Shown here: positions 51,620-60,774 of the stretch, piece after piece
Layout: every line of letters begins with the position of its first letter
Numbering within the stretch: the stretch's first letter is position 1
NCBI RefSeq assembly: GCF_029960785.1
Contig: NZ_JASBQE010000016.1
Location: 1 to 64,000, forward strand
From: Polyangium sp. 15x6
GTDB taxonomy: Bacteria; Myxococcota_A; Polyangia; Polyangiales; Polyangiaceae
Length of the DNA: 64,000 nt
Direction of reading: 5' to 3'
The notes under the pieces: generated by a model
Told to the model about the DNA's origin: nothing
The model's database searches: none
What the model saw: only the letters and a program-made list of their open reading frames with translations
Translations under genes and position numbers: made by a program

Positions 51620-53140
51620 ATGACCCAGGCCCCTGACAAACCCCGCCGCGAGGCGGGCATCCTCCTGCACCCGACCTCCCTGCCCGGCCCTTACGGCATG
51701 GGGGATCTCGGCGCCTCTGCGCGGCGCTTCCTCGACTGGCTGGCCCAGGCCGGGCTCGGCCTCTGGCAGGTCCTGCCCCTCAACCCGACCAGCAACAACT
51801 GCCCCTACGTCTGCTGGTCCGCCTTCGCCGGCAACCCGCTGCTCGTCGACCTCGTCCGGCTGCACGAGGTCGGCCTGCTCGACGCCTCGGAGCTCGTGCA
51901 CGACTTCAAGCCGGCGAGCGTCGTCGACTTCGACGCCGTCCGCGCCTTCAAGGAGCCGCGCCTCGATCGCGCTGCCGAGCGCCTCCTCGCGAGCCCCGAT
52001 CACCCGCTGCGCAAGCCCCTCGCCGCCTTCCGCGAGGCCGAGGCCTCGTGGCTCGAGGACTCTGCGCTCTTCTGGCTGCTCTCGCGCAAGAACGGCGGCA
52101 AGGCCTGGTGGGACTGGGAGCCCGCCCTGCGCGACCGCGAGCCCGCCGCCCTCGAGAAGGCGCGGGCCGAGCACGCGAAGGAGATCGAGCGCGAGATCGC
52201 CATCCTGTTTTTCTTCGAGCACCAATGGAGCGAGCTCCGCGCCTACGCACATTCGCGCGGCGTGCGGATCGTCGGCGACCTGCCGATCTACGTCGATCGC
52301 AACAGCGTCGACGTCTGGGCGCACCGAAACCTCTTCCACCTCGACGAGCTCGGCACGCCGCAGAGCGTGTCGGGCGTGCCGCCGGACTACTTCAGCGAGA
52401 CCGGCCAGCTCTGGGGCAACCCCATCTACCGCTGGGATCGCATGGCCGAGGATAACTTCGCCTGGTGGCGCGCGCGCCTCCGCCGCGTCCTCGCGCACAC
52501 GGACATCGCCCGCATCGATCACTTCCGCGCGTTCGCCGCGTACTGGGAGATCCCGTTCGGCGCTCCCGACGCGCGCGGCGGCCGCTGGGTGAAGGGCCCC
52601 GGGCTCGCGTTTTTCCAGGCGCTCGAGCGTCACGGCAAGATGCCGCTCGTCGCCGAGGATCTCGGCATGATCGACGAGGCCGTCCACGAGCTGCGCCGCG
52701 CCGCGGGCCTGCCCGGCATGCGCGTGCTGCAGTTCGCGTTCGGCGGCGACGCGGACAACACGCACCTGCCCCACAACCACGAGCCGGACAACGTCGTCTA
52801 CCCGGGCACGCACGACAACGACACCACCGTGGGCTTCTGGAACGCGGCGCCGCCGCACGTGCGCCACCACGTGCAGCGCTACCTCCGCGTGAGCGGCCAG
52901 GACATCGCCTGGGACTTCATCCTCGTCGCGTTCGCCTCCACGGCGAACACCGCGATCATCCCCATGCAGGACGTGCTCTCGCGCGGCAGCGAGGCGCGCA
53001 TGAACAACCCCGCCACGACCCGCGACAACTGGCGCTTCCTGCTCCACGGCGACGTCTTCCGTCGCGAGACGGCCATGCGCCTGCGCGAGCTCGCCGATCT
53101 CTACGGACGCCTCGCAGAGCCACCTGGAGCCGCGCGATGA
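51620..53140 (+). CDS. malQ: 4-alpha-glucanotransferase (GH77)
   Basis: 506 aa, ATG start. GH77 enzyme that transfers maltodextrin segments in glycogen/maltodextrin turnover. N-terminal GILLHPTSLPGPYGMGDLG and WQVLPLNPT match the family; DLPIYVDRNSVDVW follows; catalytic residues lie in RIDHFR (nucleophile Asp), VAEDLG (acid/base Glu) and THDNDT (transition-state Asp). Full length. Its TGA overlaps the ATG of the next gene. With the trehalose synthase in this window it points to glycogen-to-trehalose flow, though they are far apart. Confidence 0.95.
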   Translation: MTQAPDKPRREAGILLHPTSLPGPYGMGDLGASARRFLDWLAQAGLGLWQVLPLNPTSNNCPYVCWSAFAGNPLLVDLVRLHEVGLLDASELVHDFKPASVVDFDAVRAFKEPRLDRAAERLLASPDHPLRKPLAAFREAEASWLEDSALFWLLSRKNGGKAWWDWEPALRDREPAALEKARAEHAKEIEREIAILFFFEHQWSELRAYAHSRGVRIVGDLPIYVDRNSVDVWAHRNLFHLDELGTPQSVSGVPPDYFSETGQLWGNPIYRWDRMAEDNFAWWRARLRRVLAHTDIARIDHFRAFAAYWEIPFGAPDARGGRWVKGPGLAFFQALERHGKMPLVAEDLGMIDEAVHELRRAAGLPGMRVLQFAFGGDADNTHLPHNHEPDNVVYPGTHDNDTTVGFWNAAPPHVRHHVQRYLRVSGQDIAWDFILVAFASTANTAIIPMQDVLSRGSEARMNNPATTRDNWRFLLHGDVFRRETAMRLRELADLYGRLAEPPGAAR

Positions 53141-53556
53141 GCGAGCAGTACCGCCTCGCGTCCCCGCAGTGCCCGCTCTGCGGCGGCCTGCTCCAGGAAC
53201 GAGTGACCCCCGGCGCGGTCGTCGACGTCTGCGCCGACTGCCATGCCGTATGGATCGACTGGTTCGACGGCGACGTCTCCAGCGTCGCCGCCGCCGTCGA
53301 TGTTCGCCCTGCGATCCCGCAGTCGCACCCCGGCGCGCGGATCTGCCCGCGCTGCCGGCACGCGCTCGCGCCCGAGCATCTGCGTGGCCACGGCCCCGAG
53401 ATCCTCCGCTGCCCCGGCTGCGCCGGCGTCCTCGTCCCCTCGACCAAACTCGCCGAGGTCGTGGCCCTCGGCCCCGTCGACGACACGACGCCCCCCACGC
53501 CGGAGGAAGGCCTCTTCCGACGCATGCTCAACGCAATACGCTCCCTCGGCGCCTGA
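53137..53556 (+). CDS. Double zinc-ribbon (TFIIB-type) protein
   Basis: 139 aa, ATG overlapping the malQ stop (ATGA), so coupled. Two zinc ribbons: CPLCGG...CADCHAVW (residues 12-40) and CPRCRHAL...CPGCAGVL (near 69-97). The GAVVDVCADCHAVWID stretch matches zf-TFIIB small proteins. Found singly or in pairs in many Proteobacteria; function unknown, maybe nucleic-acid or protein binding. It ends just before hairpin element copy G. Confidence 0.8.
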   Translation: MSEQYRLASPQCPLCGGLLQERVTPGAVVDVCADCHAVWIDWFDGDVSSVAAAVDVRPAIPQSHPGARICPRCRHALAPEHLRGHGPEILRCPGCAGVLVPSTKLAEVVALGPVDDTTPPTPEEGLFRRMLNAIRSLGA

Positions 53557-53566
53557 GAGCTCCTTT

Positions 53567-53678
53567 GCATCGACCGCATCGCGGCCTTTGCACCAGCGGT
53601 CCAGGGCTTGCCCTGGTCCGGGTGCAGGGGCGGATAGCCCCTGCTCGGGCCCGGGGTGAAACCCCGGCGCTACGCTGT
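53567..53678. repeat. Composite hairpin element, copy G (single module)
   Basis: One-module form between convergent stops 53556 and 53690, nearly identical to copy D. First stem 53567-53591 is imperfect here (gcatcgaccgc against gcggcctttgc), while the other three stems, including 53651-53667 (ccggggt, loop gaa, accccgg), are intact. Confidence 0.85.
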
Positions 53679-53689
53679 CGATCAAAAGC

Positions 53690-54610
53690 CTACTTCGGCG
53701 GCGGTTCGACGGGCGCGAACGTCGTCGAGCCGGCGCCCCAGAACACGAGGCTCGCGGAGCCGCCTGGGATCGGGATGTCCTTCGTCGTGATCCCGGTCCC
53801 GTTCGGGTTGAACGTCACTTCGAAGAGCTGGCCCGAGTCACTGAAGCCGTAGACGCTGCCGGCCCAGAACGCGATCCCGAAGACGTCCTCGTACGGCACG
53901 GAGCCCCAGTTCTTGATGAGCGCGCCCGTCTTCGGGTTCACCTCGACCAGGCAGTCGTTGCAGCTGTTGCCCTTCACCGTGAGGTACGTCCCGCCGCCTT
54001 TCACCGACACGATGTCGCCGCTCGACGAGTACCCGCCGCCGATCGAGCCGACCGTCGTCATCTGCCCGGTCGTCGTGTCGATCCGCACGTACGTCGAGTT
54101 CTGGTAACCGACGAGCACCTCGTTGTTCGGATCGAGCGTCCCTGCCGGCACGAACGAGAGCGAGTTCGGGTAGCTGCCGCTCGCGATCTCCGTGCACTTC
54201 GCGGTCGTCTTGTCGATCCAGTAAAGCCCGCTGAAGCTCGTCCCGACGATCTTCGAATCCTTGTCGATCGCGATGTCGATGACCTCCCCGCAACCCTGGA
54301 AGTAGTCCACGACCGACACCTGCTTCGTGTAGGGCTCGAGTTTGTAGAGCCGATCGGGGCTGTGCCCGAACACCTCGCCCGGCAGCTCCGGGTCGGGCGT
54401 CCCGCCGTCGGTCGGGAAGTCGAACCCGCCCGCGCCGCCCTGCCCTGCCGATCCTCCCTGCCCTCCCGACCCGGCCGAGCCGCCCTGCCCCGCCTCGCCT
54501 CCTTCGCCGCCGGCGCCGAAAGTACCGCTCGTCTTTGCGGCGCAACCGAACACCAGCGCCGAGACGGCGATCAAGGCGAACCAGGAAGGACGCAAGGAAG
54601 CTCTTCGCAT
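53690..54610 (-). CDS. Lipoprotein with Gly-rich linker and beta-propeller-like domain
   Basis: 306 aa from the ATG at 54610. Signal peptide and lipobox LVFGC. Residues 27-65 are a Gly/Ser/Gln/Glu linker (GGEGGEAGQGGSAGSGGQGG). The remaining 240 residues show about six repeated beta segments with Asp/Gly turns (LYKLEPYTKQVSVVD, GLYWIDKTTAKCTEIASG, STYVRIDTTTGQMTTVG, LVEVNPKTGALIKNWG), as in beta-propellers. Surface exposed and possibly ligand binding. It is divergent from a second lipoprotein with a similar linker. Confidence 0.75.
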   Translation of the reverse strand: MRRASLRPSWFALIAVSALVFGCAAKTSGTFGAGGEGGEAGQGGSAGSGGQGGSAGQGGAGGFDFPTDGGTPDPELPGEVFGHSPDRLYKLEPYTKQVSVVDYFQGCGEVIDIAIDKDSKIVGTSFSGLYWIDKTTAKCTEIASGSYPNSLSFVPAGTLDPNNEVLVGYQNSTYVRIDTTTGQMTTVGSIGGGYSSSGDIVSVKGGGTYLTVKGNSCNDCLVEVNPKTGALIKNWGSVPYEDVFGIAFWAGSVYGFSDSGQLFEVTFNPNGTGITTKDIPIPGGSASLVFWGAGSTTFAPVEPPPK

Positions 54611-54834
54611 GGGGAAAACTCCACGAAATCGGCGTCTTCTCGAACGCCGATGCTGGAACGTAGGAGACCAGACCCCCTTCCGGGCGTCAAGGAGCGCCCC
54701 CGGCCACGGTTTCCGCTGCGATTCCAGCCCGAACCGGCGGGAAGCGGCCGGGGTATTGTGCATGGTCTTGCATTCGGTAATGTGACGGAAACTCGGGATC
54801 ACTCCCCTCGGTCCACGCCGGAGGCTTCACCATC

Positions 54835-56994
54835 ATGCTTCGCCGATCGCGACTCCTTTCTCTTTCTTTCCCCACGATCACGCTCGCCCTGCTCAGCGCC
54901 GTCGCCGGCTGCGGCGAACCCACCCCGAACACGACGGGCGGCGCGCAGGGCGGCGCCGGCGGCACCGGCGGTCAAGGCGGCCAGGGTGGCCAAGGCGGCC
55001 AAGGTGGCCAGGGCGGCGGCGGCCAGGGCGGCCAGGGCGGCCAGGGCGGCGGCGGGACGGGCGGCACCGGCGGCATGGCTGGCTGCACCATCGGCACGAC
55101 GCAGACCTGTTACTCCGGGCCCGACGGCACCGAGGGCGTCGGCTCCTGCAAGGCCGGCGTGCAGACCTGCGAGCCGAACGGCGAGTGGGGCGCGTGCGTC
55201 GACGAGGTCCTGCCCGCGGCCGAGACCTGCAACGCCGCCGACGACGACTGCAACGGCGCGGTCGACGACAGCCCGAGCTGCGTCTGCCAGCCGGGCGACA
55301 TGATGGACTGCTACGACGGCCCGCCGGGCACGGCCGGCATGGGCGTCTGCGTCATGGGCAAGGCCACCTGCGCGCCCGACGGCCAGTCCTACGGCGCGTG
55401 CCAGGGCCAGGTCATGCCCTCGGCCGAGGTCTGCAACATGCTCGACGACGACTGCGACGGCGTGGTCGACGACGGCATCGGCTGCGCCTGCACGCCGAAC
55501 ACGACCGAGACCTGTTACACCGGCCCGAACAACACGGCCGGCGTTGGCCTGTGCAAGGCCGGCAACCACACCTGCCTCCCCGATGGCTCGGGCTACGGCG
55601 CCTGCATGGGCGAGGTCCTCCCCTCGCTCGACAACTGCGCCTCGCCGGCGGACGAGGACTGCAGCGGCGCGGCGCTCGCCTGCACGGGCAACCACGTCGC
55701 GAGCAAGGCGTTCGGCGACGCCTCGAACCAGATCGGCCTGGACGTCGCGGTCGACCCCCAGGGCAACGTCTACACGATCGGCAACTTCGAGGGCACGATC
55801 AACTTCGGCGGCGCCATCGGCGCGCTCACGAGCGCAGGCAGCACGGACGTCATCGTCGTGAAGTACGATCCGACGGGCACCGTCCTCTGGGCAAAGCAGT
55901 ACGGCAATTCCGCGGCCCAGGTCGGCAACGGCATCGCCGTCGACGGCGCGGGCAACGTGTACGTCACGGGCGCCTTCCAGGGCACGATCAGCTTCGGCCA
56001 AGGCACCTTCACGAGCGCGGGCGGCGACGATCTCTTCGTCGCCAAGCTCGACACGAACGGCGCCCACGTCTGGACGAAGACGCTCGGCAACACCGTGACC
56101 CAGCAGGGCATGGACATCGGGGTCGACGCCCAGGGCGCGGTCTACGTGACGGGCCACTACTCGGGCAGCCTCAACTTCGTCGGGGTCATCGCCAACCAGG
56201 GGGGCTTCGACGTGTTGCTCCTCAAGTACTCGAGCACCGGCAACGCGGTCTGGGGCAAGGGCTTCGGCGGCACGGGCACGCAGTTCGGCACCGAGATCGC
56301 GGTGACCCCCGCGGGTCAGGTGACGCTCGTCGGCTCCTTCCAGGACAGCGCCAACTTCGGCGGCGGCAATCTCACGAGCGCGGGCGACTACGACATCGTG
56401 GTGGCTCAGTACGACAGCACCGGCGGGCACCTGTGGAGCAAGGGCCTCGGCGACGCCTCGGAGCAGCGCGGGCTCGCCGTGGCCGTCGATCCCAGCGATG
56501 GCGACGTGGTCGTCACGGGCGAGTTTGCCGGTTCGGTTTCGTTCGACGGCGGCGCCACCACGCTCACGAGCGCGGACGGCACGGGCAACGTCGACGGGTT
56601 CTTGGCCAAGTTCGACGCTGCGGGCAACCACGCCTGGAGCAAGAGGTTCGGCAACCCGGGCGCACAGCGCGGCAAGGGCCTCGCGATCGACGTCTTCGGA
56701 AACATCGTGATCACGGGCGAGTTCTTCAACCAGATCGATCTTGGCGGCGGCGCGGTCCTGAGCACGGGCGGGCGTGACGCCTTCGTGGGCAAGCTCAACC
56801 CGGACGGCGCGCAGCTTTGGCTCAAACGGTACGGCAGCGGCATGATGACGAGCCAGGCGGGCGAGGCCGTCGCGATCGACCCGCAGACGAACACCTGGGT
56901 GACGGGCTTCTTCGAAAACCTCATCGACTTCGGCGGCGGCCCCTTCACCTCCGCCGGCGGAACCGACATGTTCCTCGCGAAGCTCGCGCCCTGA
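54835..56994 (+). CDS. Surface lipoprotein: Gly-Gln linker, MopE-like Cys repeats, SBBP beta-propeller
   Basis: 719 aa. Lipobox ends SAVAGC. A long linker of GGQ/GGG repeats (about 32-80) follows. Then three copies of a Cys-rich module of about 65 residues (TCYSGPDGTEGVGSCKAG, DCYDGPPGTAGMGVCVMG and TCYTGPNNTAGVGLCKAG), each with a DDDC(N/D)G-type acidic loop resembling MopE/calcium-binding repeats. From about 285 to the end: roughly eight SBBP repeats (ASNQIGLDVAVDPQGNVYTIG and FGG-N-TSAG patterns) forming a propeller. Function unknown; adhesion or sensing suggested. Confidence 0.82.
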   Translation: MLRRSRLLSLSFPTITLALLSAVAGCGEPTPNTTGGAQGGAGGTGGQGGQGGQGGQGGQGGGGQGGQGGQGGGGTGGTGGMAGCTIGTTQTCYSGPDGTEGVGSCKAGVQTCEPNGEWGACVDEVLPAAETCNAADDDCNGAVDDSPSCVCQPGDMMDCYDGPPGTAGMGVCVMGKATCAPDGQSYGACQGQVMPSAEVCNMLDDDCDGVVDDGIGCACTPNTTETCYTGPNNTAGVGLCKAGNHTCLPDGSGYGACMGEVLPSLDNCASPADEDCSGAALACTGNHVASKAFGDASNQIGLDVAVDPQGNVYTIGNFEGTINFGGAIGALTSAGSTDVIVVKYDPTGTVLWAKQYGNSAAQVGNGIAVDGAGNVYVTGAFQGTISFGQGTFTSAGGDDLFVAKLDTNGAHVWTKTLGNTVTQQGMDIGVDAQGAVYVTGHYSGSLNFVGVIANQGGFDVLLLKYSSTGNAVWGKGFGGTGTQFGTEIAVTPAGQVTLVGSFQDSANFGGGNLTSAGDYDIVVAQYDSTGGHLWSKGLGDASEQRGLAVAVDPSDGDVVVTGEFAGSVSFDGGATTLTSADGTGNVDGFLAKFDAAGNHAWSKRFGNPGAQRGKGLAIDVFGNIVITGEFFNQIDLGGGAVLSTGGRDAFVGKLNPDGAQLWLKRYGSGMMTSQAGEAVAIDPQTNTWVTGFFENLIDFGGGPFTSAGGTDMFLAKLAP
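54970..55053. repeat. 9-bp coding repeats in the Gly-Gln linker
   Basis: Tandem ggccagggc-type units encoding Gly-Gln-Gly, about nine copies with two interrupting ggcggc hexamers. They lie inside the linker of the surface lipoprotein gene. Such in-frame repeats can change length by slippage without breaking the frame. Confidence 0.8.
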
Positions 56995-57088
56995 TTCCTC
57001 CTCCCGGGGGGTTCGCTCCGGCGAACCCCTCCTTTTCCGCTCGGGGCTACGCTCGGACGAGCCGAGCTACGCCCCAAACCCCGAGACC

Positions 57089-57631
57089 ATGCACCCTCTT
57101 CACGATATCCACGTCGTCCCGTCCACCATCGCCGAGTTCGTCCCTGCGGTCATCGAGATCCCGCGTGGATCCAAGCTCAAGTACGAGCTCGACAAGCGCA
57201 CGGGCCTGCTCATGCTCGACCGTGTCCTCTACTCGTCGGTCCATTACCCTGCGAATTACGGGTTCATCCCGCAGACGCACGCCGGCGACGGCGATCCGCT
57301 CGACATCCTCGTCTTGATGCAGGAGCCCGTGCATCCCCTGACCATCGTGCGCGCCCGGCCGGTCGGCGGGTTTCGCATGCGGGACGACAAGGGCGTCGAC
57401 GACAAGATCGTCGCCGTGGCCATCGACGATCCTGCGTATGCCCATTACGAGGATGCGACGGCGCTCCCGCCGCACGTCCTCGCCGAGATCCGGCGGTTCT
57501 TTCAGGACTACAAGATCCTCGAGGGCAAGATCAGCGAGGTCGACGACCTCTACGATCGCAAGCGCGGCCTCGAGGTGATCGCCGAATCCATCGCGACCTA
57601 CCGGAAGGACGCGGCCTGGGGCAAACCCTGA
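57089..57631 (+). CDS. ppa: Inorganic pyrophosphatase, family I
   Basis: 180 aa, ATG start. Hydrolyses PPi to phosphate, pulling biosynthetic reactions. Metal site GDGDPLD (Asp67, Asp69, Asp72) with upstream EIPRGSKLKYELDK and YPANYGFIPQT. Full length for bacterial hexameric enzymes. An intrinsic terminator follows directly, so it is probably monocistronic. 94 bp separate it from the lipoprotein gene upstream. Confidence 0.97.
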   Translation: MHPLHDIHVVPSTIAEFVPAVIEIPRGSKLKYELDKRTGLLMLDRVLYSSVHYPANYGFIPQTHAGDGDPLDILVLMQEPVHPLTIVRARPVGGFRMRDDKGVDDKIVAVAIDDPAYAHYEDATALPPHVLAEIRRFFQDYKILEGKISEVDDLYDRKRGLEVIAESIATYRKDAAWGKP

Positions 57632-57637
57632 AATGAA

Positions 57638-57669
57638 AAAGGGGTCCCGGCGCGGGCCAGGACCCCTTT
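57638..57669. terminator. Bidirectional intrinsic terminator after ppa
   Basis: 10-bp perfect stem aaaggggtcc (57638-57647) and ggacccctttc start (57660-57669), loop of 12 nt, preceded by aaatgaa and followed by cccattctctt. It serves the convergent ppa (+) and metzincin (-) genes. Confidence 0.85.
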
Positions 57670-57697
57670 CCCATTCTCTTCGATCTCTCTCAGCCGA

Positions 57698-58528
57698 TCA
57701 CTTGCCGCCGCTGCCCGGGGCGCCGTAGAGCGAGGCCGCGCCCGCCTTGTCCTGGCTCGTCAGGTTGAGCGCCCACGAGTTCGTCCCATTGCACTGCGGG
57801 TAGTGCATGACGGAGCCCGAGTCGTAGGGCGTGAGGCCGCGCCAGTTGTTGTCCTCGAAGCAGGCGCCGGCCTCGGGCCGCGTGTGCTCGTGCCGGAAGC
57901 CGAGCGCGTGGCCGAGCTCGTGGCGCAGCACGCCGTCGAGCGAGATGCCCTGCGACGTGAAGGCCGTGTTGTCGATGAGCACGTTGCGGCCGTTGCGTTT
58001 CGTGTTCGGGAAGAATGCGCGCGCGAGGTATTGCCCGCCCACGTTCACCGGACGAACGTCGAAGATCACGTTCTTGTTCTGCGCCGAGCAGTTCGCGTCC
58101 TGATCACTCTTGTGGACGAAGTTCACGTTTGCGGCGCCTTCCCAGGCGCCCGTGGCCGTGTTCATCGCATTCACGACGGCGCTGTAGCGGCTGCCGAAGC
58201 TCGTGCTGATGCAATACGTGATGTTCAGCGCCGTCGCCGAATCCCACTTCACGTCGCTGCCGCCCTGCGTCATGACCGCGAGCGCGCCCTGTTGCACGTG
58301 CTCGAGGTAAAACGCTTCGAGCTCGGCTTCGCTGAACATCGGCGTGTCGCCGTCGACGATGTAAACGCCCGTATCCGGCTCCTGATAGGCGTTCGCCTTG
58401 AACTCCTCCCAGGTGATGCCCATTCCGACGTTCTCGAGGTCCTCCGGCTCGCCGGTTTCGGCGACGCAGCCGCCGGCAAACACAGCGGAGAGGACGAGCA
58501 ATCCGTGAACGAGGCCAAGCTTCTTCAT
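57698..58528 (-). CDS. Metzincin zinc protease, lipoprotein (M12A/M57-like)
   Basis: 276 aa from the ATG at 58528. Signal peptide with possible lipobox FAGGC. The zinc motif HELGHALGFRHEH fits HExxHxxGxxH, and the Met-turn is SVMHYPQC. Between signal and catalytic domain is a short propeptide of about 70 residues with Glu-rich segments. The size and the HELGHALGFRHEHTRP motif resemble small myxobacterial HEIGH proteases (M57) or astacin-like M12A enzymes. Exported; substrate unknown, probably proteins of prey or self. Confidence 0.87.
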   Translation of the reverse strand: MKKLGLVHGLLVLSAVFAGGCVAETGEPEDLENVGMGITWEEFKANAYQEPDTGVYIVDGDTPMFSEAELEAFYLEHVQQGALAVMTQGGSDVKWDSATALNITYCISTSFGSRYSAVVNAMNTATGAWEGAANVNFVHKSDQDANCSAQNKNVIFDVRPVNVGGQYLARAFFPNTKRNGRNVLIDNTAFTSQGISLDGVLRHELGHALGFRHEHTRPEAGACFEDNNWRGLTPYDSGSVMHYPQCNGTNSWALNLTSQDKAGAASLYGAPGSGGK

Positions 58529-58790
58529 GGGCGACGACTCCTTGTTCCGATTCGTGACCATCCCGGACAGCGCGAATGTCTACCAGGATCGGAAAGACAC
58601 GTCGATATGGTAATTTTTGTGACCGGTGCTTGAAAATGTCCGGTCGGAGCGTCGTAATGGTGCGGAGGAAGTGGCACGGCGAGTGACCAGGCTTGCCACC
58701 TTGTCTCCTCGAACCCTGCACCCTAACTCCTCGAAGGCCACGGAACGTTCGGCGCTCCTCGCGCGTCCATCGATCGAGGCCGAGGTCACG

Positions 58791-59438
58791 ATGGAGATCG
58801 TCATTCTGGTTGTGGGGTTCCTGCTCCTCCCGTCGCTGCTGTACGTGGTGGGCCGTATCGCTGGGCGCGACGTGTGGGGGCTCGTCCTCTCGCGTTACGA
58901 GAAGCGCGGCGGCAGCGCATACCGCGCCGCCGAGGTGCCCGTCTGGGTCGCCGGCAAGGCGCCACGCTCGGTGAAGGCCGCCGCGATCACGAGCTTCCTG
59001 CTCGGACAGATGGTCATTCCGGGGGCGCTCGCGGCGCTCGTCGGGCTCGTCATCAGCTTGGAGATGCTCGGCAGGCCCCTCGAGGCCATGGAGCCCATGG
59101 TCCTCATCCTCACGCTCTCGGCGCCGAGCGGGCTTTTCGTGGCGGGCTGGCTGCTCGGGCTCGGCATCCTCCTGCTTCGCCGCAGCCCGGACGCGGCCGC
59201 GCAGGCCCGCCGCGTCGGTCGCTGGTCGGTGATTCACAACGTTCTTCTGATCGCGACGCTCCTCGTCGCGTGTGGCCCGAAGCGCGATCTCGTGCCGATC
59301 GTCGCGTATGCATTCGTCTCGCTCGCGCACGCGGCGCTGCTGTTCGTCGCGGCCCGGGCGCTCGACGCCCACGACGTCGCGCAGGCCGGGGAAAACCTGC
59401 CCTCGCCGGGCGAGACGGCCACCGCGTCCGCCGGTTAA
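58791..59438 (+). CDS. Four-helix membrane protein of unknown function
   Basis: 215 aa from the ATG at 58791; a TTG 165 bp earlier would add an implausible Arg-rich start. Hydrophobic helices at about 4-22, 63-85, 105-130 and 150-185 (ILVVGFLLLPSLLYVVG, FLLGQMVIPGALAALVGLVIS, LSAPSGLFVAGWLLGLGILLL). No family recognised. Its final four bases overlap the stop of the convergent gene at 59435. Confidence 0.6.
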   Translation: MEIVILVVGFLLLPSLLYVVGRIAGRDVWGLVLSRYEKRGGSAYRAAEVPVWVAGKAPRSVKAAAITSFLLGQMVIPGALAALVGLVISLEMLGRPLEAMEPMVLILTLSAPSGLFVAGWLLGLGILLLRRSPDAAAQARRVGRWSVIHNVLLIATLLVACGPKRDLVPIVAYAFVSLAHAALLFVAARALDAHDVAQAGENLPSPGETATASAG

Positions 59439-60673
59439 AGCTCGATCCCCGCCGTTCCCTCGGGCAGGATCGAAAACCGGAGCGTATCCGAGCCCTGCAC
59501 CGCCATCGCCACCCCGCCCCCGACGAACGGCACGAGCCGTTTGGCAATCTCGAACGAAAAGAGCACGCGCGCCTTGTACAGCTCGTCGTGCGTCGTGAGC
59601 GGCACGCCCTCCGCGAAGAGCCGGTTTCCGCCGAGATCCCCGGCCACCGCGAATCCCTCCGCGATCGGCACGCGCGCGCCCAGCGTGAGCCCCGCCGTGA
59701 ACGCCGCTTGCCGTTTTCCCTCCGGCAGCGGTCGATTGTGGAGGCCGACACCGAGGATCGAGTACGCATAGGCGCTCGCGAATTTGACCCCGATGTTCGC
59801 GAAGATCGAATTCGAGCCCCAGAGCACGGGGTGCACCCCGCCGCGCCGCGGGATCGGCACGAGGCCGAGCGACTCGCCTTCGAGCTTGTCCGTGACGTTG
59901 AGGACCCCCACCTGCAGGCCCTTGATCCGCCGCGCCACGTTGATGAGCCCGATCTGCACGCCGCGCACCTCGGCCGAGACGTTCACGATTCCGAGCTGCA
60001 AGCCGTCGACCCGCCCGATGTTCGTCCCGCCCGCGAACTGCAGCCCGCGGACCCTTCCGCGCGCGACCGAGACGAGCCCGCCGGCGAGGACGCCGTCGAC
60101 GTCGGCGTACACGTAACTCGCCATTCCTGCGAGCGCGACGCCGGTCATCCGCCCGCTCGTCCACCCCATGAGCCCCGCGACCTGCGCGCCCGCGAAGTCT
60201 CCTTGCGCAATGGAAAAGATGCCATCGATCTCGAGCCCCTCGGCGCGGCCCTCGACGACGTGCGCGAGCCCGATCTGCGCGCCCCGCATATCGTATCCGA
60301 CCCAGCCGACGGGCCCGATCTGCAAGCCGCCGAGATAGCCGATCCGGCCGAGCATGAGCGCGATGTCGAGGTGCGTGAAGACGTCCGGCGCCCCGATGTT
60401 GGTGCTCATCGGATACAAGAACCCGACGTTGACGGGGCGATACGGGACGGTCTCGGGCGACGGCGGCGGAGGCTCTTCGACGACGACGGGGGGCGGATAC
60501 GCCGGGTCGGGAATGGGCGCGGGCGCGGGCGCGGGAATGGCGACGGGAGCGGGATCGGATGCGGACGCGGGTTCGTCCGCGGCCGCGGGGGCGCCGAGCA
60601 GGCCGAGGGCGAGCGCGGCGGTCGCGGCGAGCATTCTCCTCGGAGGCGCGGTGGGGGCGGGACGCGGCGTCAT
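59435..60673 (-). CDS. Surface-repeat protein (LA_2272-like)
   Basis: 412 aa with a signal peptide (about 14-33, AATAALALGLLGAPAAA) and a Pro/Ala-rich stretch at 34-75. From about 100 to 290 it has repeated units of the form GLQ(I/V)G-x-x-NV-x(2)-(V/R)-x-G (GGLQIGPVGWVG, GLQLGIVNVSAE, GVQIGLINVARR, GLQVGVLNVTDK), matching the LA_2272-type surface repeats found in spirochaetes and Deltaproteobacteria. The C-terminal 120 residues look like amphipathic barrel strands. Likely outer-membrane or surface protein; no known ligand. Confidence 0.8.
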   Translation of the reverse strand: MTPRPAPTAPPRRMLAATAALALGLLGAPAAADEPASASDPAPVAIPAPAPAPIPDPAYPPPVVVEEPPPPSPETVPYRPVNVGFLYPMSTNIGAPDVFTHLDIALMLGRIGYLGGLQIGPVGWVGYDMRGAQIGLAHVVEGRAEGLEIDGIFSIAQGDFAGAQVAGLMGWTSGRMTGVALAGMASYVYADVDGVLAGGLVSVARGRVRGLQFAGGTNIGRVDGLQLGIVNVSAEVRGVQIGLINVARRIKGLQVGVLNVTDKLEGESLGLVPIPRRGGVHPVLWGSNSIFANIGVKFASAYAYSILGVGLHNRPLPEGKRQAAFTAGLTLGARVPIAEGFAVAGDLGGNRLFAEGVPLTTHDELYKARVLFSFEIAKRLVPFVGGGVAMAVQGSDTLRFSILPEGTAGIEL

Positions 60674-60774
60674 GGCGCGTCCTCGAGCCTAGCTGGTTTC
60701 GAGCGTGTCGCGAAGGTGCTGTGTCGCGCTCGAAGTCGTCGATCCGCGTCTCGCTCTCGTGTTACGTCCATCAG

